A program made the translations under genes and the position numbers. A stretch of DNA of 43,198 nucleotides from Porticoccaceae bacterium (GTDB lineage Bacteria; Pseudomonadota; Gammaproteobacteria; Pseudomonadales; Porticoccaceae), in the NCBI GenBank assembly GCA_029248755.1, contig JAQWIR010000025.1, forward strand, positions 1 to 43,198, read 5' to 3'. The first letter of the stretch is position 1. Every line of letters starts with the position of its first letter. The notes below the pieces were generated by a model. The model was not told the origin of the DNA, searched no databases, and saw only the letters and a program-made list of their open reading frames with translations. Positions 15,888 to 25,940 of this stretch are shown piece after piece.

Positions 15888-16456
15888 TTGTCTGCAGCGC
15901 GGTAAAAACAAGTCACTATATGATCATTCACCACCCCCATCGCCTGCAGATAGGCATAACAGATGGTAGTGCCGAAGAATTTAAATCCACGCTTTTTCAT
16001 ATCTTTGCTAATACGATCCGAAAGTACAGTGGATACTGGAATCTGGCTCTCATTAACCCACTGGTTAAGTACCGGCTCGCCATCAACAAAGCCCCAAAGA
16101 TAATCTGAAAAACTGCCTCTCTCTGACTGCACATTTAGATAACATTGGGCATTAGAGATGGCACTTTCTACTTTCAAGCGATTGCGCACAATGCCGCTAT
16201 CGGCCATTAACCTCTGGATATCAGTGTTACCGAATGCGGCCACTTTTTTAGCCTCAAAATTTGCAAAAGCCTTTCGGTAATTGTCGCGCTTGCGCAAAAT
16301 AGTTAGCCACGAAAGTCCTGCCTGCGCGGACTCTAAAATCAAAAACTCGAACAGCTTGGTATCCTTACGGCAGGGCACCCCCCACTCGTGATCGTGATAA
16401 TGCTGATAGACCGGATCGTCGCCACACCAAGAGCAACGAATCGTTGTACTTACCAT
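15884..16456 (-). CDS. tag: DNA-3-methyladenine glycosylase I (Tag)
   Basis: A 190-residue base-excision repair enzyme that removes 3-methyladenine from DNA. Zinc ligands match E. coli Tag: Cys8 and His21 at the N-terminus (RCSWCGDDPVYQHYHDHEWG), and the C-terminal His/Cys pair in VNDHIVTCF. The helix-hairpin-helix region includes LFEFLILESAQAGLSWLTILRKRDNYR, and FKFFGTTICYAYLQAMG is typical. A clear ribosome site (AGGGAGA) precedes the ATG at 16456. Convergent with the GGDEF gene. Confidence 0.95.
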   Translation of the reverse strand: MVSTTIRCSWCGDDPVYQHYHDHEWGVPCRKDTKLFEFLILESAQAGLSWLTILRKRDNYRKAFANFEAKKVAAFGNTDIQRLMADSGIVRNRLKVESAISNAQCYLNVQSERGSFSDYLWGFVDGEPVLNQWVNESQIPVSTVLSDRISKDMKKRGFKFFGTTICYAYLQAMGVVNDHIVTCFYRAADN

Positions 16457-16552
16457 GTTGGTTCTCCCTAATTTTTCTTCAGTATAGTTTAAACACCGTC
16501 ATCGCAAACCAAATTATGGCTATAATTATGTTTTTCCTAAAAGGACATCACT

Positions 16553-16996
16553 ATGCTCGGCTTAATTCAACGCGTCTCTTCAGCTTCGGTGTCTATTGAT
16601 AGCCAAATTCACGGGCATATCAATCAGGGTATTCTGCTATTGCTGGGGATAGAAAAAGGCGACTCGGCAACACAGGCTGATCAACTGCTACAAAAGATAT
16701 TAAACTATCGCATCTTTAGTGATGAGCAGGGCAAAATGAACCTATCGCTCAAAGATATAGCTGGAGATTTACTGGTGGTTTCACAATTTACCCTTGCCGC
16801 CGACACCCAAAAGGGCCTGCGACCCAGCTTTTCTTCAGCCGCTCCACCTGCACCAGCAGAGACCCTTTATGACTATTTTTTGGATCAAGCCAAAGTCATC
16901 CATAATGGAACGATTGCCAATGGTCAATTTGGTGCTGATATGCAGGTATCACTATGCAATGATGGGCCAGTGACATTTTTGCTGAGTAGCCAATAA
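16553..16996 (+). CDS. dtd: D-aminoacyl-tRNA deacylase (Dtd)
   Basis: A 147-residue homodimeric proofreading enzyme that hydrolyses D-aminoacyl-tRNA (and Gly-tRNA-Ala). The two defining motifs are present: VVSQFTLAADT (SQFTL) near residue 77 and NDGPVTF with the Gly-cis-Pro near the C-terminus. The N-terminus (MLGLIQRVSSASVSID) is canonical. The ATG has AAGGA eight bases upstream. It ends one base before the convergent mpl stop. Confidence 0.95.
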   Translation: MLGLIQRVSSASVSIDSQIHGHINQGILLLLGIEKGDSATQADQLLQKILNYRIFSDEQGKMNLSLKDIAGDLLVVSQFTLAADTQKGLRPSFSSAAPPAPAETLYDYFLDQAKVIHNGTIANGQFGADMQVSLCNDGPVTFLLSSQ

Positions 16997-18385
16997 TTAT
17001 TTGAGTTGCTCTAGCACACGTTGATGAAAGCCTTCAAAACTTCCATTGCTCATAATCACAATATGTGTGGATTTATTGGCAATTTGATTAACGCCAATGA
17101 TCGCCAACGTTTCTTTGACTAGACTTTTTATATCTCTATGCACCGATGCCGCTACCGCAGAGTCTTTTGCAACTGAGGATAAATCCCAACCTATACTGGC
17201 ATTTTGATACCAGAGCACCTGATCGGCACTTGCAACTGAAGACGCTAAGCCGCCCTCATGAACACCCAACCTCATTGTCGCTGATCGAGGCTCTATCACC
17301 GCTACTATCTGCGCATCACCTACTTTTGCTCGCAGGCCTTCAAGGGTGGTTTTTATAGCCGTTGGATGATGGGCAAAATCATCATAAACAGTCAAAGTAC
17401 GTTCGCTGTAGATCGGTTCCATTCGACGCTTAATACCAACAAATAAACTAAGTGCATCACAGGCACTTTGAACACTAATACCAATTTCAAATGCAGCCAC
17501 TACAGCCGCCATTGCATTTGTGACATTGTGTAGCCCCGTTTGTTGCCAATTTACCGTTGCCTGTTGACCAGAATCTTGGTGTGTAATTTTAAACTGGGAG
17601 CCATCGTCCACTAACAACTTATAAGTCCACTGGGCATCAGTTTCGGCAAAACTTTTCAGCTGACTCCAACAACCCTGTTTAAGCACTTTAGATACCGCTT
17701 TGTTATTGGCTGGAAAAATAATGGTGCCATTGCTTGGCACAGTTCGCACGCAGTGGTGAAACTGACGCTGTATAGCTGCCAAATCATCAAAGATATCGGC
17801 ATGATCGTATTCTAAATTATTAATAATTAGGCAATCACTATGGTAGTGAACAAACTTAGATCGCTTATCAAAAAAAGCGGTGTCATATTCATCCGCCTCA
17901 ATCACAAAGTATTTTTTACCATTGGGCGCCGCACCTCCAATGCGAGCAGAAACACCAAAATCTTGTGGCACCCCGCCAATTAAGTACCCGGGGTGATAGC
18001 CTGCACTATCAAGTATTTTTGCTAGCATGCTACTGGTGGACGTTTTGCCATGAGTGCCTGACACCGAAATAACATGCTTGTCTTTCAAGAGATTATCCCC
18101 CAACCATTGAGGGCCAGAGGTATAAGAGAGTTTTTGGTCGAGCATATATTCAACGCATGGATTGCCACGAGAAAGGGCATTACCCACAACAATCAAGTCT
18201 GGCGCGGGGTTCAATTGGGCAGGATCAAAACCCTCTATCAAATCAATACCCGCCTGCTGAAGCTGAGTGCTCATGGGTGGGTAGACATTGGCATCACTGC
18301 CAGACACCTGATGGCCCGCTGATTTAGCCAGCTGGGCTAAGCTGCCCATAAATGTTCCACAGATACCTAAAAAATGCAGACGCAT
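16997..18385 (-). CDS. mpl: Mpl: UDP-N-acetylmuramate:L-alanyl-gamma-D-glutamyl-meso-diaminopimelate ligase
   Basis: A 462-residue Mur-ligase-family enzyme that joins recycled murein tripeptide to UDP-MurNAc in the cytoplasm. The N-terminal HFLGICGTFMGSLAQLAKSAGHQVSGSDANVYPPMSTQL is Mpl-specific (MurC has a different GxGG loop). The ATP loop is VSGTHGKTSTSSMLAKIL, with EADEYDTAFFDKRSKFVHY and NNLEYDHADIFDDL for the Mur catalytic core. C-terminal domain: YDDFAHHPTAIKTTLEGLRA. It follows the PFK gene on the same strand after a 47-base gap that contains an 8-bp inverted repeat. Confidence 0.95.
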   Translation of the reverse strand: MRLHFLGICGTFMGSLAQLAKSAGHQVSGSDANVYPPMSTQLQQAGIDLIEGFDPAQLNPAPDLIVVGNALSRGNPCVEYMLDQKLSYTSGPQWLGDNLLKDKHVISVSGTHGKTSTSSMLAKILDSAGYHPGYLIGGVPQDFGVSARIGGAAPNGKKYFVIEADEYDTAFFDKRSKFVHYHSDCLIINNLEYDHADIFDDLAAIQRQFHHCVRTVPSNGTIIFPANNKAVSKVLKQGCWSQLKSFAETDAQWTYKLLVDDGSQFKITHQDSGQQATVNWQQTGLHNVTNAMAAVVAAFEIGISVQSACDALSLFVGIKRRMEPIYSERTLTVYDDFAHHPTAIKTTLEGLRAKVGDAQIVAVIEPRSATMRLGVHEGGLASSVASADQVLWYQNASIGWDLSSVAKDSAVAASVHRDIKSLVKETLAIIGVNQIANKSTHIVIMSNGSFEGFHQRVLEQLK

Positions 18386-18388
18386 AAT

Positions 18389-18441
18389 CTACCCTAATAA
18401 ATTAAAACTCTATTAGAACAATAAATTAAGCTCTAGGGTAG
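18389..18441. repeat. Inverted repeat between the PFK gene and mpl
   Basis: CTACCCTA (18389-18396) and TAGGGTAG (18434-18441) are perfect 8-base complements enclosing 37 bases. That interval contains a direct repeat of AATAAATTAA (18397-18406 and 18419-18428). The right arm covers the PFK stop codon. It could fold in the transcript between the genes. There is no T tract, so it is not a standard terminator. Confidence 0.4.
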
Positions 18442-19695
18442 TGTCCATTGCTTACATCGCTTGGTAATCAACTTATTTTGTAACTTTGGATAATGCGGTA
18501 AGCCATTTTTATAGGGAGGGTAATCTTCACCTGCGATAAGCGGCAACAAATATTCTCTTGCTTCTTGAGTTATACCAAAACCGTCTTTACTAATAAAAGA
18601 ACGGGGCATTTTTTTCTCTCGATTAGCCACGCTGCTCAGTGGCACCTCACCCAATGACCAGCCATAAGTTGAAGTCGAATTGCGTTCAATGCTGACCATA
18701 ATGGCATTTTTACCAGTTAAGGCTTTTTCTACGGCGGCTTGGCCGACTGCGTAAGCCTGATCCACATCAGTTTTAGACGCTAAATGACGAGCTGAGCGTT
18801 GTAAATAATCTGCCACCGCATAATGGTATTTATAGCCTAGGGCGTTTTTGACCATAGTGCACAGTGCTGGCGCCACACCCCCTAGCTGTTTATGCCCAAA
18901 GGCGTCTTCCGACAAAGAGCCTGAGAGTAGTCCACCATCCCCGTAGGTGACGCCCTCTGATGCCACCACCACACAATAACCAGACTGCTCAACACTATTT
19001 TTTACCTCAGTAATAAAAGCTTCTCGATCAAAAGCCACCTCAGGAAATAAAATAATATGCGGAGGCTCTCCCTGATTTTTTGCAACTAAACCGCTAGCGG
19101 CTGCAATCCATCCGGCATGTCGACCCATCACTTCCAGAATAAAAACCTTAGTTGAAGAAGCAGCCATTGACGCTATATCTAGGCTCGCTTCCTTGGTTGA
19201 TACCGCCACATATTTGGCCACTGAACCAAACCCCGGCGAACAGTCGGTCAAAGGCAAATCATTGTCTATGGTTTTGGGAATATGAATAGCCTGAATTGGA
19301 TAACCCATGCTTTTTGAAATTTGCGATACCTTGAGACAGGTATCAGCCGAGTCGCCACCGCCGTTATAAAAGAAATAGCCTATGTTATGCGCCTTAAAAA
19401 CCTCTATTAGGCGCTTATATTCACTATCACTATCGGCTATATCTTTCATTTTGTAACGACAAGAGCCAAAGGCACCACCAGGAATATGTCGCAAATTAGC
19501 CACTGCAATATCTGACTCTAAACTGGTATCAATAAGATTCTCTTGCAAGACGCCAATAATGCCATTTTGAGCGGCATACAAAATACCCATCTTATCGCTA
19601 TTTTTACGACATGACTCAATTACACCACAGGCTGAAGTATTGATAACCGCAGTTACACCGCCAGATTGAGCGTAAAGTGCATTTTTTTTTGCCAT
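18433..19695 (-). CDS. Pyrophosphate-type 6-phosphofructokinase
   Basis: A 420-residue PfkA-family enzyme. Substrate loop NGGGDSADT (residues 111-119) resembles the GGNDSMDT form of the long PPi-using subgroup rather than the ATP-type GGDGS, with the usual Asn replaced by Gly. The next motif is PKTIDND (140-146): the lysine at 141, in place of the glycine of ATP enzymes, is diagnostic of pyrophosphate use. MGRHAGWIA and the EGVTYGDGG loop follow. It would interconvert fructose-6-P and fructose-1,6-bisP reversibly in the cytoplasm. Probably cotranscribed with mpl downstream. The phosphoryl donor is inferred from motifs only. Confidence 0.88.
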   Translation of the reverse strand: MAKKNALYAQSGGVTAVINTSACGVIESCRKNSDKMGILYAAQNGIIGVLQENLIDTSLESDIAVANLRHIPGGAFGSCRYKMKDIADSDSEYKRLIEVFKAHNIGYFFYNGGGDSADTCLKVSQISKSMGYPIQAIHIPKTIDNDLPLTDCSPGFGSVAKYVAVSTKEASLDIASMAASSTKVFILEVMGRHAGWIAAASGLVAKNQGEPPHIILFPEVAFDREAFITEVKNSVEQSGYCVVVASEGVTYGDGGLLSGSLSEDAFGHKQLGGVAPALCTMVKNALGYKYHYAVADYLQRSARHLASKTDVDQAYAVGQAAVEKALTGKNAIMVSIERNSTSTYGWSLGEVPLSSVANREKKMPRSFISKDGFGITQEAREYLLPLIAGEDYPPYKNGLPHYPKLQNKLITKRCKQWTLP

Positions 19696-19853
19696 ATTTA
19701 ATGATACATCCCTTAAATTTTCGTATATTTTTATAGTATTACTTCTGACGATATTTATTATTAAAGCCTGTGTAGGTTATATTGGGCTTTCCCCTAGTCC
19801 ACTATAAACGCATAATACAGGCCATAACTTATAGGACTTGGGAAGCTCTAAAT

Positions 19854-22424
19854 ATGCCCTATGCTTTTTTAGCACTGTATCAACGAATAATCATAGACCA
19901 TCCATGGCGAGCTGTAGTGCTAGTTTTGGCTGCGACCCTATTGATGAGTCTTGGGCTACCCAACTTTAAGTTAGATGCATCGGCTGATTCTTTAACGCTA
20001 GAATATGATGAAGACTTAACTTTTTTTCGTGAAGTATCTCAACGCTATGGCAGTGATAATTTTTTAATCATCACCTTCTCACCTAAATCTGGCGATCTTT
20101 TTGATAAAAACAATCTAGATATATTAGGCTCAATAAGCCATCGATTAAAAAACATCGACGGCATAGCTAATACAATTTCTATGCTGGATGCGCCATTACT
20201 TTACAGCCCAAAAATTGATGTCAGTGATTTAGATCAACCGCTAAATACCGTTATTTCTGAGGGTGTAGATAAGCAGGCCGCAAAACAGGAATTTTTAACG
20301 AGTCCAATCTATAAAAATATGCTGTTGAGTGCCGATGGCAGTACCACAGGTATAGTTGCTACTTTAAGCTTAGACCAACAATATCTTTCACTAGTTACCC
20401 GGCGTGACAATCTCAGACTATTGCGAGATACCGAAGGTTTAAGTTTGCAGCAAACCTACGAATTAGACAGTATTAGTTCCGAATTTCTCAATTACCGCAC
20501 TGCAAAAACTGCAGAAGATCATCTGCGGGTAGCTAAAGTTCGACAAATCATGGATCAGTATCGCGATCATGCCACTATTTATCTTGGCGGACCCGATATG
20601 ATTACCGCAGACATGATCGACTTTATTAAAAGTGATTTGGCTATCTTTGGTATCGGTATATTGATATTTATGGTGGCCACTTTAACCTTTATTTTTCGCT
20701 CTGCTCGCTGGGTGGTTCTTCCTTTGGTTACCTGCGCTATATGCCTAACCATTGTTCTTGGATTTTTAAGTTGGATAGATTGGCGTCTTACTGTTATTTC
20801 CTCCAATTTTGTATCCTTGTTACTAATAATTACTCTTGCGCTAACTATCCACCTAATTGTCCGCTATCGGGAACTGCAGGCGGCTAAACCAAAAACAGAG
20901 CAACGCCAGCTTGTAATAAGCACCATTGAGTCTATGGTCAAACCTTGTCTATATACGGTTTTAACCACTATTGTTGCCTTTAGCTCATTGGTAGTTAGTA
21001 ATATTCGTCCAGTCATTGATTTTGGCTGGATGATGACTATTGGCATTATTGTGGCTTTTATAGTGTCTTTTATTGTTATGCCGGCCGGCATGATGATTTT
21101 AGGAAAAGATAAAGCTAACCTCAAAAAAGATGGTAGCAGCGCTATAACATCAAAGTTTGCAAATTTCACTGAGCAGAATGGTGCTGTTGTAATACTGTTA
21201 GCCGCATTGCTCACGCTACTGTCGGGCTATGGAATTTCCCGCCTTGAAGTAGAGAACCGCTTTATTGATTATTTTAAAAGCGATACTGAAATCTATCGCG
21301 GCATGGAAGTTATAGATACTGCATTGGGCGGTACAACTCCCTTAGATATTATTTTGCAAGCACCTACTTTTGATTCATCGTTTGCCATAACAGCCACCAA
21401 TGAGATAGACAGCGACGAGGTTGAAATTGACGAAGAATACGAGTTAGACGATGAGTACGACGAATTTGACGAGTATGGAGAGCTTGATGAATATGGCGAT
21501 ATTGGGAGTGAGAGTGAGAGTGAAAATGTAACCCAGTCACTTAAAGAGAGTTATTGGTTTTCATCTGCGGGATTAAATGTACTCTCAAAGTTGACTGATT
21601 TTTTACAGGCCCAGCCGGAAATTGGCAAAGTGAGCTCTCTAGTACAGCTCAATCAGGTTGCCGCCGATTTAATGGGCCATAAACTCAATGATTTTGAAAT
21701 CGCCTTTATGCGTCAAAGCCTCAGCCCAGAGATTTATCAACAACTGGTAGCGCCCTATCTTATTGAGGACAGAGATGAGGCGCGTATTCAGCTGCGAGCA
21801 ATGGAAAGCGCAGGTCTAAAACGCAAAGATCTTCTGGAAAAGATCCAAAATTTTGCTACTCAAGAAGCAGGTATTGCGGAAACTGATATACGTTTTACGG
21901 GTCTATTGGTGCTCTATAACAATATGCTTCAAAGCCTATTTAAATCACAAATAATGACTCTTGGAGCAGTATTTATAGGCATTATGCTGATGTTTTTGAT
22001 CTTATTCCGATCTATAAAGCTTTCTTTTATAGCGATAATTCCTAACTTTTTGGCCGCTGGTGCAGTGCTTGGCGGTATGGGGCTATTTAAAATACCGCTT
22101 GATATGATGACCATAACCATTGCAGCTATCACTGTAGGCATCGGCGTGGATCACAGTATTCACTACATCACTCGATTTAGGCGTGAATTTACTAAAGACA
22201 GCGATTATGTTGCCACCATGCATCGCGCCCACAATAGTATTGGTCAGGCACTGTTTTATACCGCAATCACCATTATTATTGGCTTTTCAATTTTGGCACT
22301 ATCTAACTTTATCCCTTCAATTTACTTTGGTTTACTCACAGGCTTAGCTATGATGGCCGCGCTATTAGGCTCAATGACACTATTACCGAAGTTAATTCTT
22401 TTGATAAAACCATTAGGGAAATAA
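19854..22424 (+). CDS. RND-superfamily (MMPL) exporter with acidic insertion
   Basis: An 856-residue inner-membrane protein with the two-fold RND layout: a first transmembrane helix near residues 18-36, a large periplasmic loop, a five-helix bundle from about 257, a second large loop, then another bundle. VGIGVDHSIHYITRFRRE is the MMPL/Patched-type signature, so lipids or hydrophobic compounds are plausible cargo; the substrate is unknown. The second loop contains an unusual stretch of Asp/Glu/Tyr (about residues 518-557, including EYELDDEYDEFDEYGELDEYG), then SESESE encoded by a hexamer repeat. The start at 19854 is chosen for a GGAAG ribosome site; the frame opens earlier at 19782. uup follows 13 bases later, likely as an operon. 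Confidence 0.85.
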   Translation: MPYAFLALYQRIIIDHPWRAVVLVLAATLLMSLGLPNFKLDASADSLTLEYDEDLTFFREVSQRYGSDNFLIITFSPKSGDLFDKNNLDILGSISHRLKNIDGIANTISMLDAPLLYSPKIDVSDLDQPLNTVISEGVDKQAAKQEFLTSPIYKNMLLSADGSTTGIVATLSLDQQYLSLVTRRDNLRLLRDTEGLSLQQTYELDSISSEFLNYRTAKTAEDHLRVAKVRQIMDQYRDHATIYLGGPDMITADMIDFIKSDLAIFGIGILIFMVATLTFIFRSARWVVLPLVTCAICLTIVLGFLSWIDWRLTVISSNFVSLLLIITLALTIHLIVRYRELQAAKPKTEQRQLVISTIESMVKPCLYTVLTTIVAFSSLVVSNIRPVIDFGWMMTIGIIVAFIVSFIVMPAGMMILGKDKANLKKDGSSAITSKFANFTEQNGAVVILLAALLTLLSGYGISRLEVENRFIDYFKSDTEIYRGMEVIDTALGGTTPLDIILQAPTFDSSFAITATNEIDSDEVEIDEEYELDDEYDEFDEYGELDEYGDIGSESESENVTQSLKESYWFSSAGLNVLSKLTDFLQAQPEIGKVSSLVQLNQVAADLMGHKLNDFEIAFMRQSLSPEIYQQLVAPYLIEDRDEARIQLRAMESAGLKRKDLLEKIQNFATQEAGIAETDIRFTGLLVLYNNMLQSLFKSQIMTLGAVFIGIMLMFLILFRSIKLSFIAIIPNFLAAGAVLGGMGLFKIPLDMMTITIAAITVGIGVDHSIHYITRFRREFTKDSDYVATMHRAHNSIGQALFYTAITIIIGFSILALSNFIPSIYFGLLTGLAMMAALLGSMTLLPKLILLIKPLGK
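21506..21523 (+). repeat. Hexanucleotide tandem repeat inside the MMPL gene
   Basis: Three exact tandem copies of GAGTGA encode Ser-Glu three times. Slippage would change protein length by two residues without a frameshift. It sits at the end of the acidic Tyr-rich insertion, itself built from near-repeats of GA(T/C)GA(A/G)TA(T/C). Confidence 0.85.
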
Positions 22425-22437
22425 TCGATAACCAATT

Positions 22438-24321
22438 ATGGCGCTAGTCACTTTACAAGATATCTATTTAAGCTATGGACAACCTGCACTTATTGACGGC
22501 ATTAATCTGTCAATAGAACGGGGAGAACGAGTGTGTATGATCGGCCGCAATGGGGCTGGAAAATCCACTTTACTCAATATTCTCACTGGAAAAATCATCC
22601 CTGATGATGGCGTGGTTAAAACCACTGATGGTGTCAAAATCGCTCAGCTGGAACAGGCGGTTCCAACAGATACACAGGGTAGCGTTTATGAAGTTATCGC
22701 TCATGGTTTAGGTAAAGAAGGTGAATTAGCTCAAACCTACTACCGCTTAAGCACTGAGGTGGCGATCAATCCCACTAGGAAAAATATGGCTGAACTAGAA
22801 TCATGCCAGGCTGAACTAGATCTTATAGATGGCTGGGATGTTAACTCGAGAGTTGAAGCTATTATTACGAAAATGGGTCTCAATGCTAATACTGACATTG
22901 CCGATCTTTCTGGCGGCTATAAACGACGGGTTTTGTTAGCTCGGGCGCTGGTTAGCGATCCAGACCTGCTGGTTCTGGATGAGCCCACCAACCACCTCGA
23001 CATCGAAGCTATACAGTGGTTAGAATCTTTTTTAAAGAAATGGGAAGCCGCATTACTTTTTATCAGTCATGATCGTCAGTTTATGGACAATCTAGCCACC
23101 CGATTTATTGAAATAGATCGCGGCAAAGTGATGGAGTTTAACTGTAATTACAGCACCTACCTCAAACGTAAACAAGAAATGCTTGAAACCGAAGATAAGC
23201 ATAATGCACTTTTCGATAAGCGGCTATCACAAGAAGAGGCATGGATTCGAGAGGGCATAAAAGCGCGCCGCACTCGAAACGAAGGGAGAGTGCGGGCACT
23301 TGAAGCTATGCGGGTTGAACTTTCAGAGCGCCGCAAACATCAAGGCAAGGCAAAGCTCAACGTTGTGCAGGCAGAAAAATCCGGAAAAATTGTGGTTGAA
23401 GCAAGAGATATTAATTTTGTATTCAAAGGCGATTCAGAGCAAAAACCTATTGTTAAAGGCTTTTCTACATTGATTCAGCGCGGTGATAAAATTGGGCTTA
23501 TTGGCGGTAATGGCTCTGGCAAAACGACACTTATAAAGCTACTTCAAGGTGAGTTATCACCCAGCACAGGAAAAATAAAAATAGGCACCAACCTCAATAT
23601 TGCCTATTTTGATCAGTACAGAAGCGCCCTAAACGAAGAAAAAACAGTGCAGGACAATGTATCTGGTGGTCGTGATATGTTGGATATTGGTGGCAAATCA
23701 CGTCATGTAGTCAGCTATTTAAGAGATTTTCTATTTGCACCTGAGCGCTGCCGTCAACCGGTCAAAGTGTTATCTGGCGGAGAGCGCAATCGCTTACTTT
23801 TAGCCAAACTATTCACTCAACCATCGAATATGCTAATACTGGATGAGCCAACCAATGATCTCGATATAGATACATTAGACCTTCTGGAAGAGCTTCTGAT
23901 TGATTATAAAGGCACCATTATTCTAGTAAGCCACGATCGTGCCTTTATCAATAATGTAGTCACCAGTACCCTAGCCTTTGAAGGAAATGGAAAATTTAAT
24001 CATTATGTAGGTGGTTATAATGATTGGTTACGTCAGCGAACTAAGCAATTAAATCAATCCACTAAGCCTAAAAAGACTGAAATAAAAATTAAGAAAAAAA
24101 CTGAAAAATTATCCTATAAAGACCAAAGAGAATTGGATGGGCTGCCAGATCAAATTGAAAAACTGGAAATAGAAATTGGCGAAATATCCCAAAAAATGAG
24201 TGAAGCAGACTTTTTTAAAGGTGAGCGCCAAGAGGTTCAAAAAATCGAAAATCGGTTGTTAGAGCTACAAAATCAGCTAAGTCATTGCTATGAACGCTGG
24301 GAAATACTAGAAAATCACTAA
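22438..24321 (+). CDS. uup: Uup ABC-F ATPase
   Basis: A 627-residue soluble ABC-F protein with two ATPase domains and no membrane segments. Domain 1 has GRNGAGKST, SGGYKRRVLLARAL and LVLDEPTNHLDIEAIQWLE. Domain 2 has GGNGSGKTT, LSGGERNRLLLAKL and LILDEPTNDLDIDTLDLLEELL. A linker rich in Lys and Arg (TKPKKTEIKIKKKTEK, about 535-555) leads into the C-terminal coiled coil (residues about 560-627) that binds branched DNA or ribosome in Uup. Uup loss raises precise transposon excision in E. coli, and the protein helps resolve ribosome and replication problems. Confidence 0.93.
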   Translation: MALVTLQDIYLSYGQPALIDGINLSIERGERVCMIGRNGAGKSTLLNILTGKIIPDDGVVKTTDGVKIAQLEQAVPTDTQGSVYEVIAHGLGKEGELAQTYYRLSTEVAINPTRKNMAELESCQAELDLIDGWDVNSRVEAIITKMGLNANTDIADLSGGYKRRVLLARALVSDPDLLVLDEPTNHLDIEAIQWLESFLKKWEAALLFISHDRQFMDNLATRFIEIDRGKVMEFNCNYSTYLKRKQEMLETEDKHNALFDKRLSQEEAWIREGIKARRTRNEGRVRALEAMRVELSERRKHQGKAKLNVVQAEKSGKIVVEARDINFVFKGDSEQKPIVKGFSTLIQRGDKIGLIGGNGSGKTTLIKLLQGELSPSTGKIKIGTNLNIAYFDQYRSALNEEKTVQDNVSGGRDMLDIGGKSRHVVSYLRDFLFAPERCRQPVKVLSGGERNRLLLAKLFTQPSNMLILDEPTNDLDIDTLDLLEELLIDYKGTIILVSHDRAFINNVVTSTLAFEGNGKFNHYVGGYNDWLRQRTKQLNQSTKPKKTEIKIKKKTEKLSYKDQRELDGLPDQIEKLEIEIGEISQKMSEADFFKGERQEVQKIENRLLELQNQLSHCYERWEILENH

Positions 24322-24398
24322 TATTTTAGCTATCGGCATAGCGAAAACTGCGTCAACTCTTTAAAATTAACCCATATTCATTTATTGCGTAGAAGATT

Positions 24399-25940
24399 AT
24401 GAACTCCAACAAATCACCCAAAATATTAATTATTATCGACGGTTTTGGTTTCAGCGATAGCGATAAGTACAACGCAATCTCAGCGGCTAACGCGCCTTGC
24501 TGGCAAAGCCTATGGAAAAATAATCCTAAAACACTAATTAGTACCTCGGGTATGGCGGTGGGTCTACCCGAAGGTCAGATGGGTAATTCTGAAGTCGGGC
24601 ATATGACCTTAGGTGCTGGTCGCGTGGTGTATCAAAATTTTACCCGCATTAACAAAGCCATTGCCGATGGTGATTTCTTCACTAATCCAGTATTTTGCGA
24701 TGCGATTGATGGCGCCATTGAAAATGATAAGGCTGTGCATATTGTTGGCCTACTGTCGCCAGGTGGCGTTCACAGCCATGAAGACCATATCAATGCGATG
24801 CTAGAGATGGCCGTTCAGCGCGGCGCCAAAAAAGTTTATATTCATGCCTCGCTAGACGGTCGCGACTGTCCTCCTCGCAGTGCAAAGCCTTCATTAGAAA
24901 AAACACAGGCCCTTTGCGACAAGCTGGGTGTAGGAAAAATTGCTTCTATTATTGGTCGCTTCTTTTCTATGGACCGAGATAACCGCTGGGATCGAGTTGA
25001 GAAGGCCTATCGCCTAATGACCGAGGGTCATGCTCCACATTTCGCCAAATCCGCTGTAGAGGGTTTAGAGGCCGCTTATGATCGGGACGAAAATGATGAA
25101 TTTGTTCAGGCAACGGCTATTGTTGCAGAGGGTGAATCTGCTGTAACAATGGAAGATGGTGATGCCATTATTTCAATGAACTTCCGTCCTGATCGCGCAC
25201 GAGAAATTACTCACGCTTTAGTTGATGAGCAATTTGATGGGTTTAACCGACAAAAGCAACCTAAACTATCCAGCTTTGTGATGGCAACTGAATATGAGGC
25301 AACCCTTGATTTGCCCTGTGCCTACCCACCAGAAAATTTAGTTAACTCACTAGGTGAGTATCTTGCCAGCCAAGGTAAGCAACAATTACGCATTGCCGAA
25401 ACTGAAAAATATGCCCATGTTACTTTTTTCTTTAGTGGTGGACGCGAAGCTCTGTACGATGGCGAAGAGCGTATTTTAATCCCCTCGCCGGATGTAGAAA
25501 CTTATGACCAACAGCCAGAAATGAGTGCTTTTGAAGTCACTGAAAAATTAGTAGACGCTATTCACTCCGGACGCTTTGACACCATTATTTGCAATTATGC
25601 CAATTGTGATCAAGTAGGTCATACCGGTGATTTTGAAGCCTCTGTAAAAGCTGTTGAAGCGGTCGATAACTGCCTAAAGCAAGTATTAGACGCGGCCGCC
25701 ACACAACAAGGTGAAGTATTGATTACTGCGGACCATGGTAATGTTGAAGAAATGTTCGATGAATCCAGTAATCAACCCCATACCCAACATACTACATTAC
25801 CTGTGCCTCTAGTTTATTCAGGGCCGCATCAAATCTCACTTGATTCTGGCGGCTCTCTAGCCGATATCGCACCCACTATTTTAGATATGATGGGACTTGA
25901 TAAACCCGCCGAAATGTCGGGTCGTTCGCTAATAAAATAA
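24399..25940 (+). CDS. gpmI: 2,3-bisphosphoglycerate-independent phosphoglycerate mutase (GpmI)
   Basis: A 513-residue Mn-dependent enzyme interconverting 3- and 2-phosphoglycerate. The nucleophilic serine lies in [17 protein letters not shown], and metal ligands occur in [25 protein letters not shown] and [25 protein letters not shown] and [15 protein letters not shown] are typical. Its last base is the first of the envC ATG, so gpmI and envC are translationally coupled. The gpmI-envC-ctpA order is conserved in gammaproteobacteria. Confidence 0.96.
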   Translation: MNSNKSPKILIIIDGFGFSDSDKYNAISAANAPCWQSLWKNNPKTLISTSGMAVGLPEGQMGNSEVGHMTLGAGRVVYQNFTRINKAIADGDFFTNPVFCDAIDGAIENDKAVHIVGLLSPGGVHSHEDHINAMLEMAVQRGAKKVYIHASLDGRDCPPRSAKPSLEKTQALCDKLGVGKIASIIGRFFSMDRDNRWDRVEKAYRLMTEGHAPHFAKSAVEGLEAAYDRDENDEFVQATAIVAEGESAVTMEDGDAIISMNFRPDRAREITHALVDEQFDGFNRQKQPKLSSFVMATEYEATLDLPCAYPPENLVNSLGEYLASQGKQQLRIAETEKYAHVTFFFSGGREALYDGEERILIPSPDVETYDQQPEMSAFEVTEKLVDAIHSGRFDTIICNYANCDQVGHTGDFEASVKAVEAVDNCLKQVLDAAATQQGEVLITADHGNVEEMFDESSNQPHTQHTTLPVPLVYSGPHQISLDSGGSLADIAPTILDMMGLDKPAEMSGRSLIK

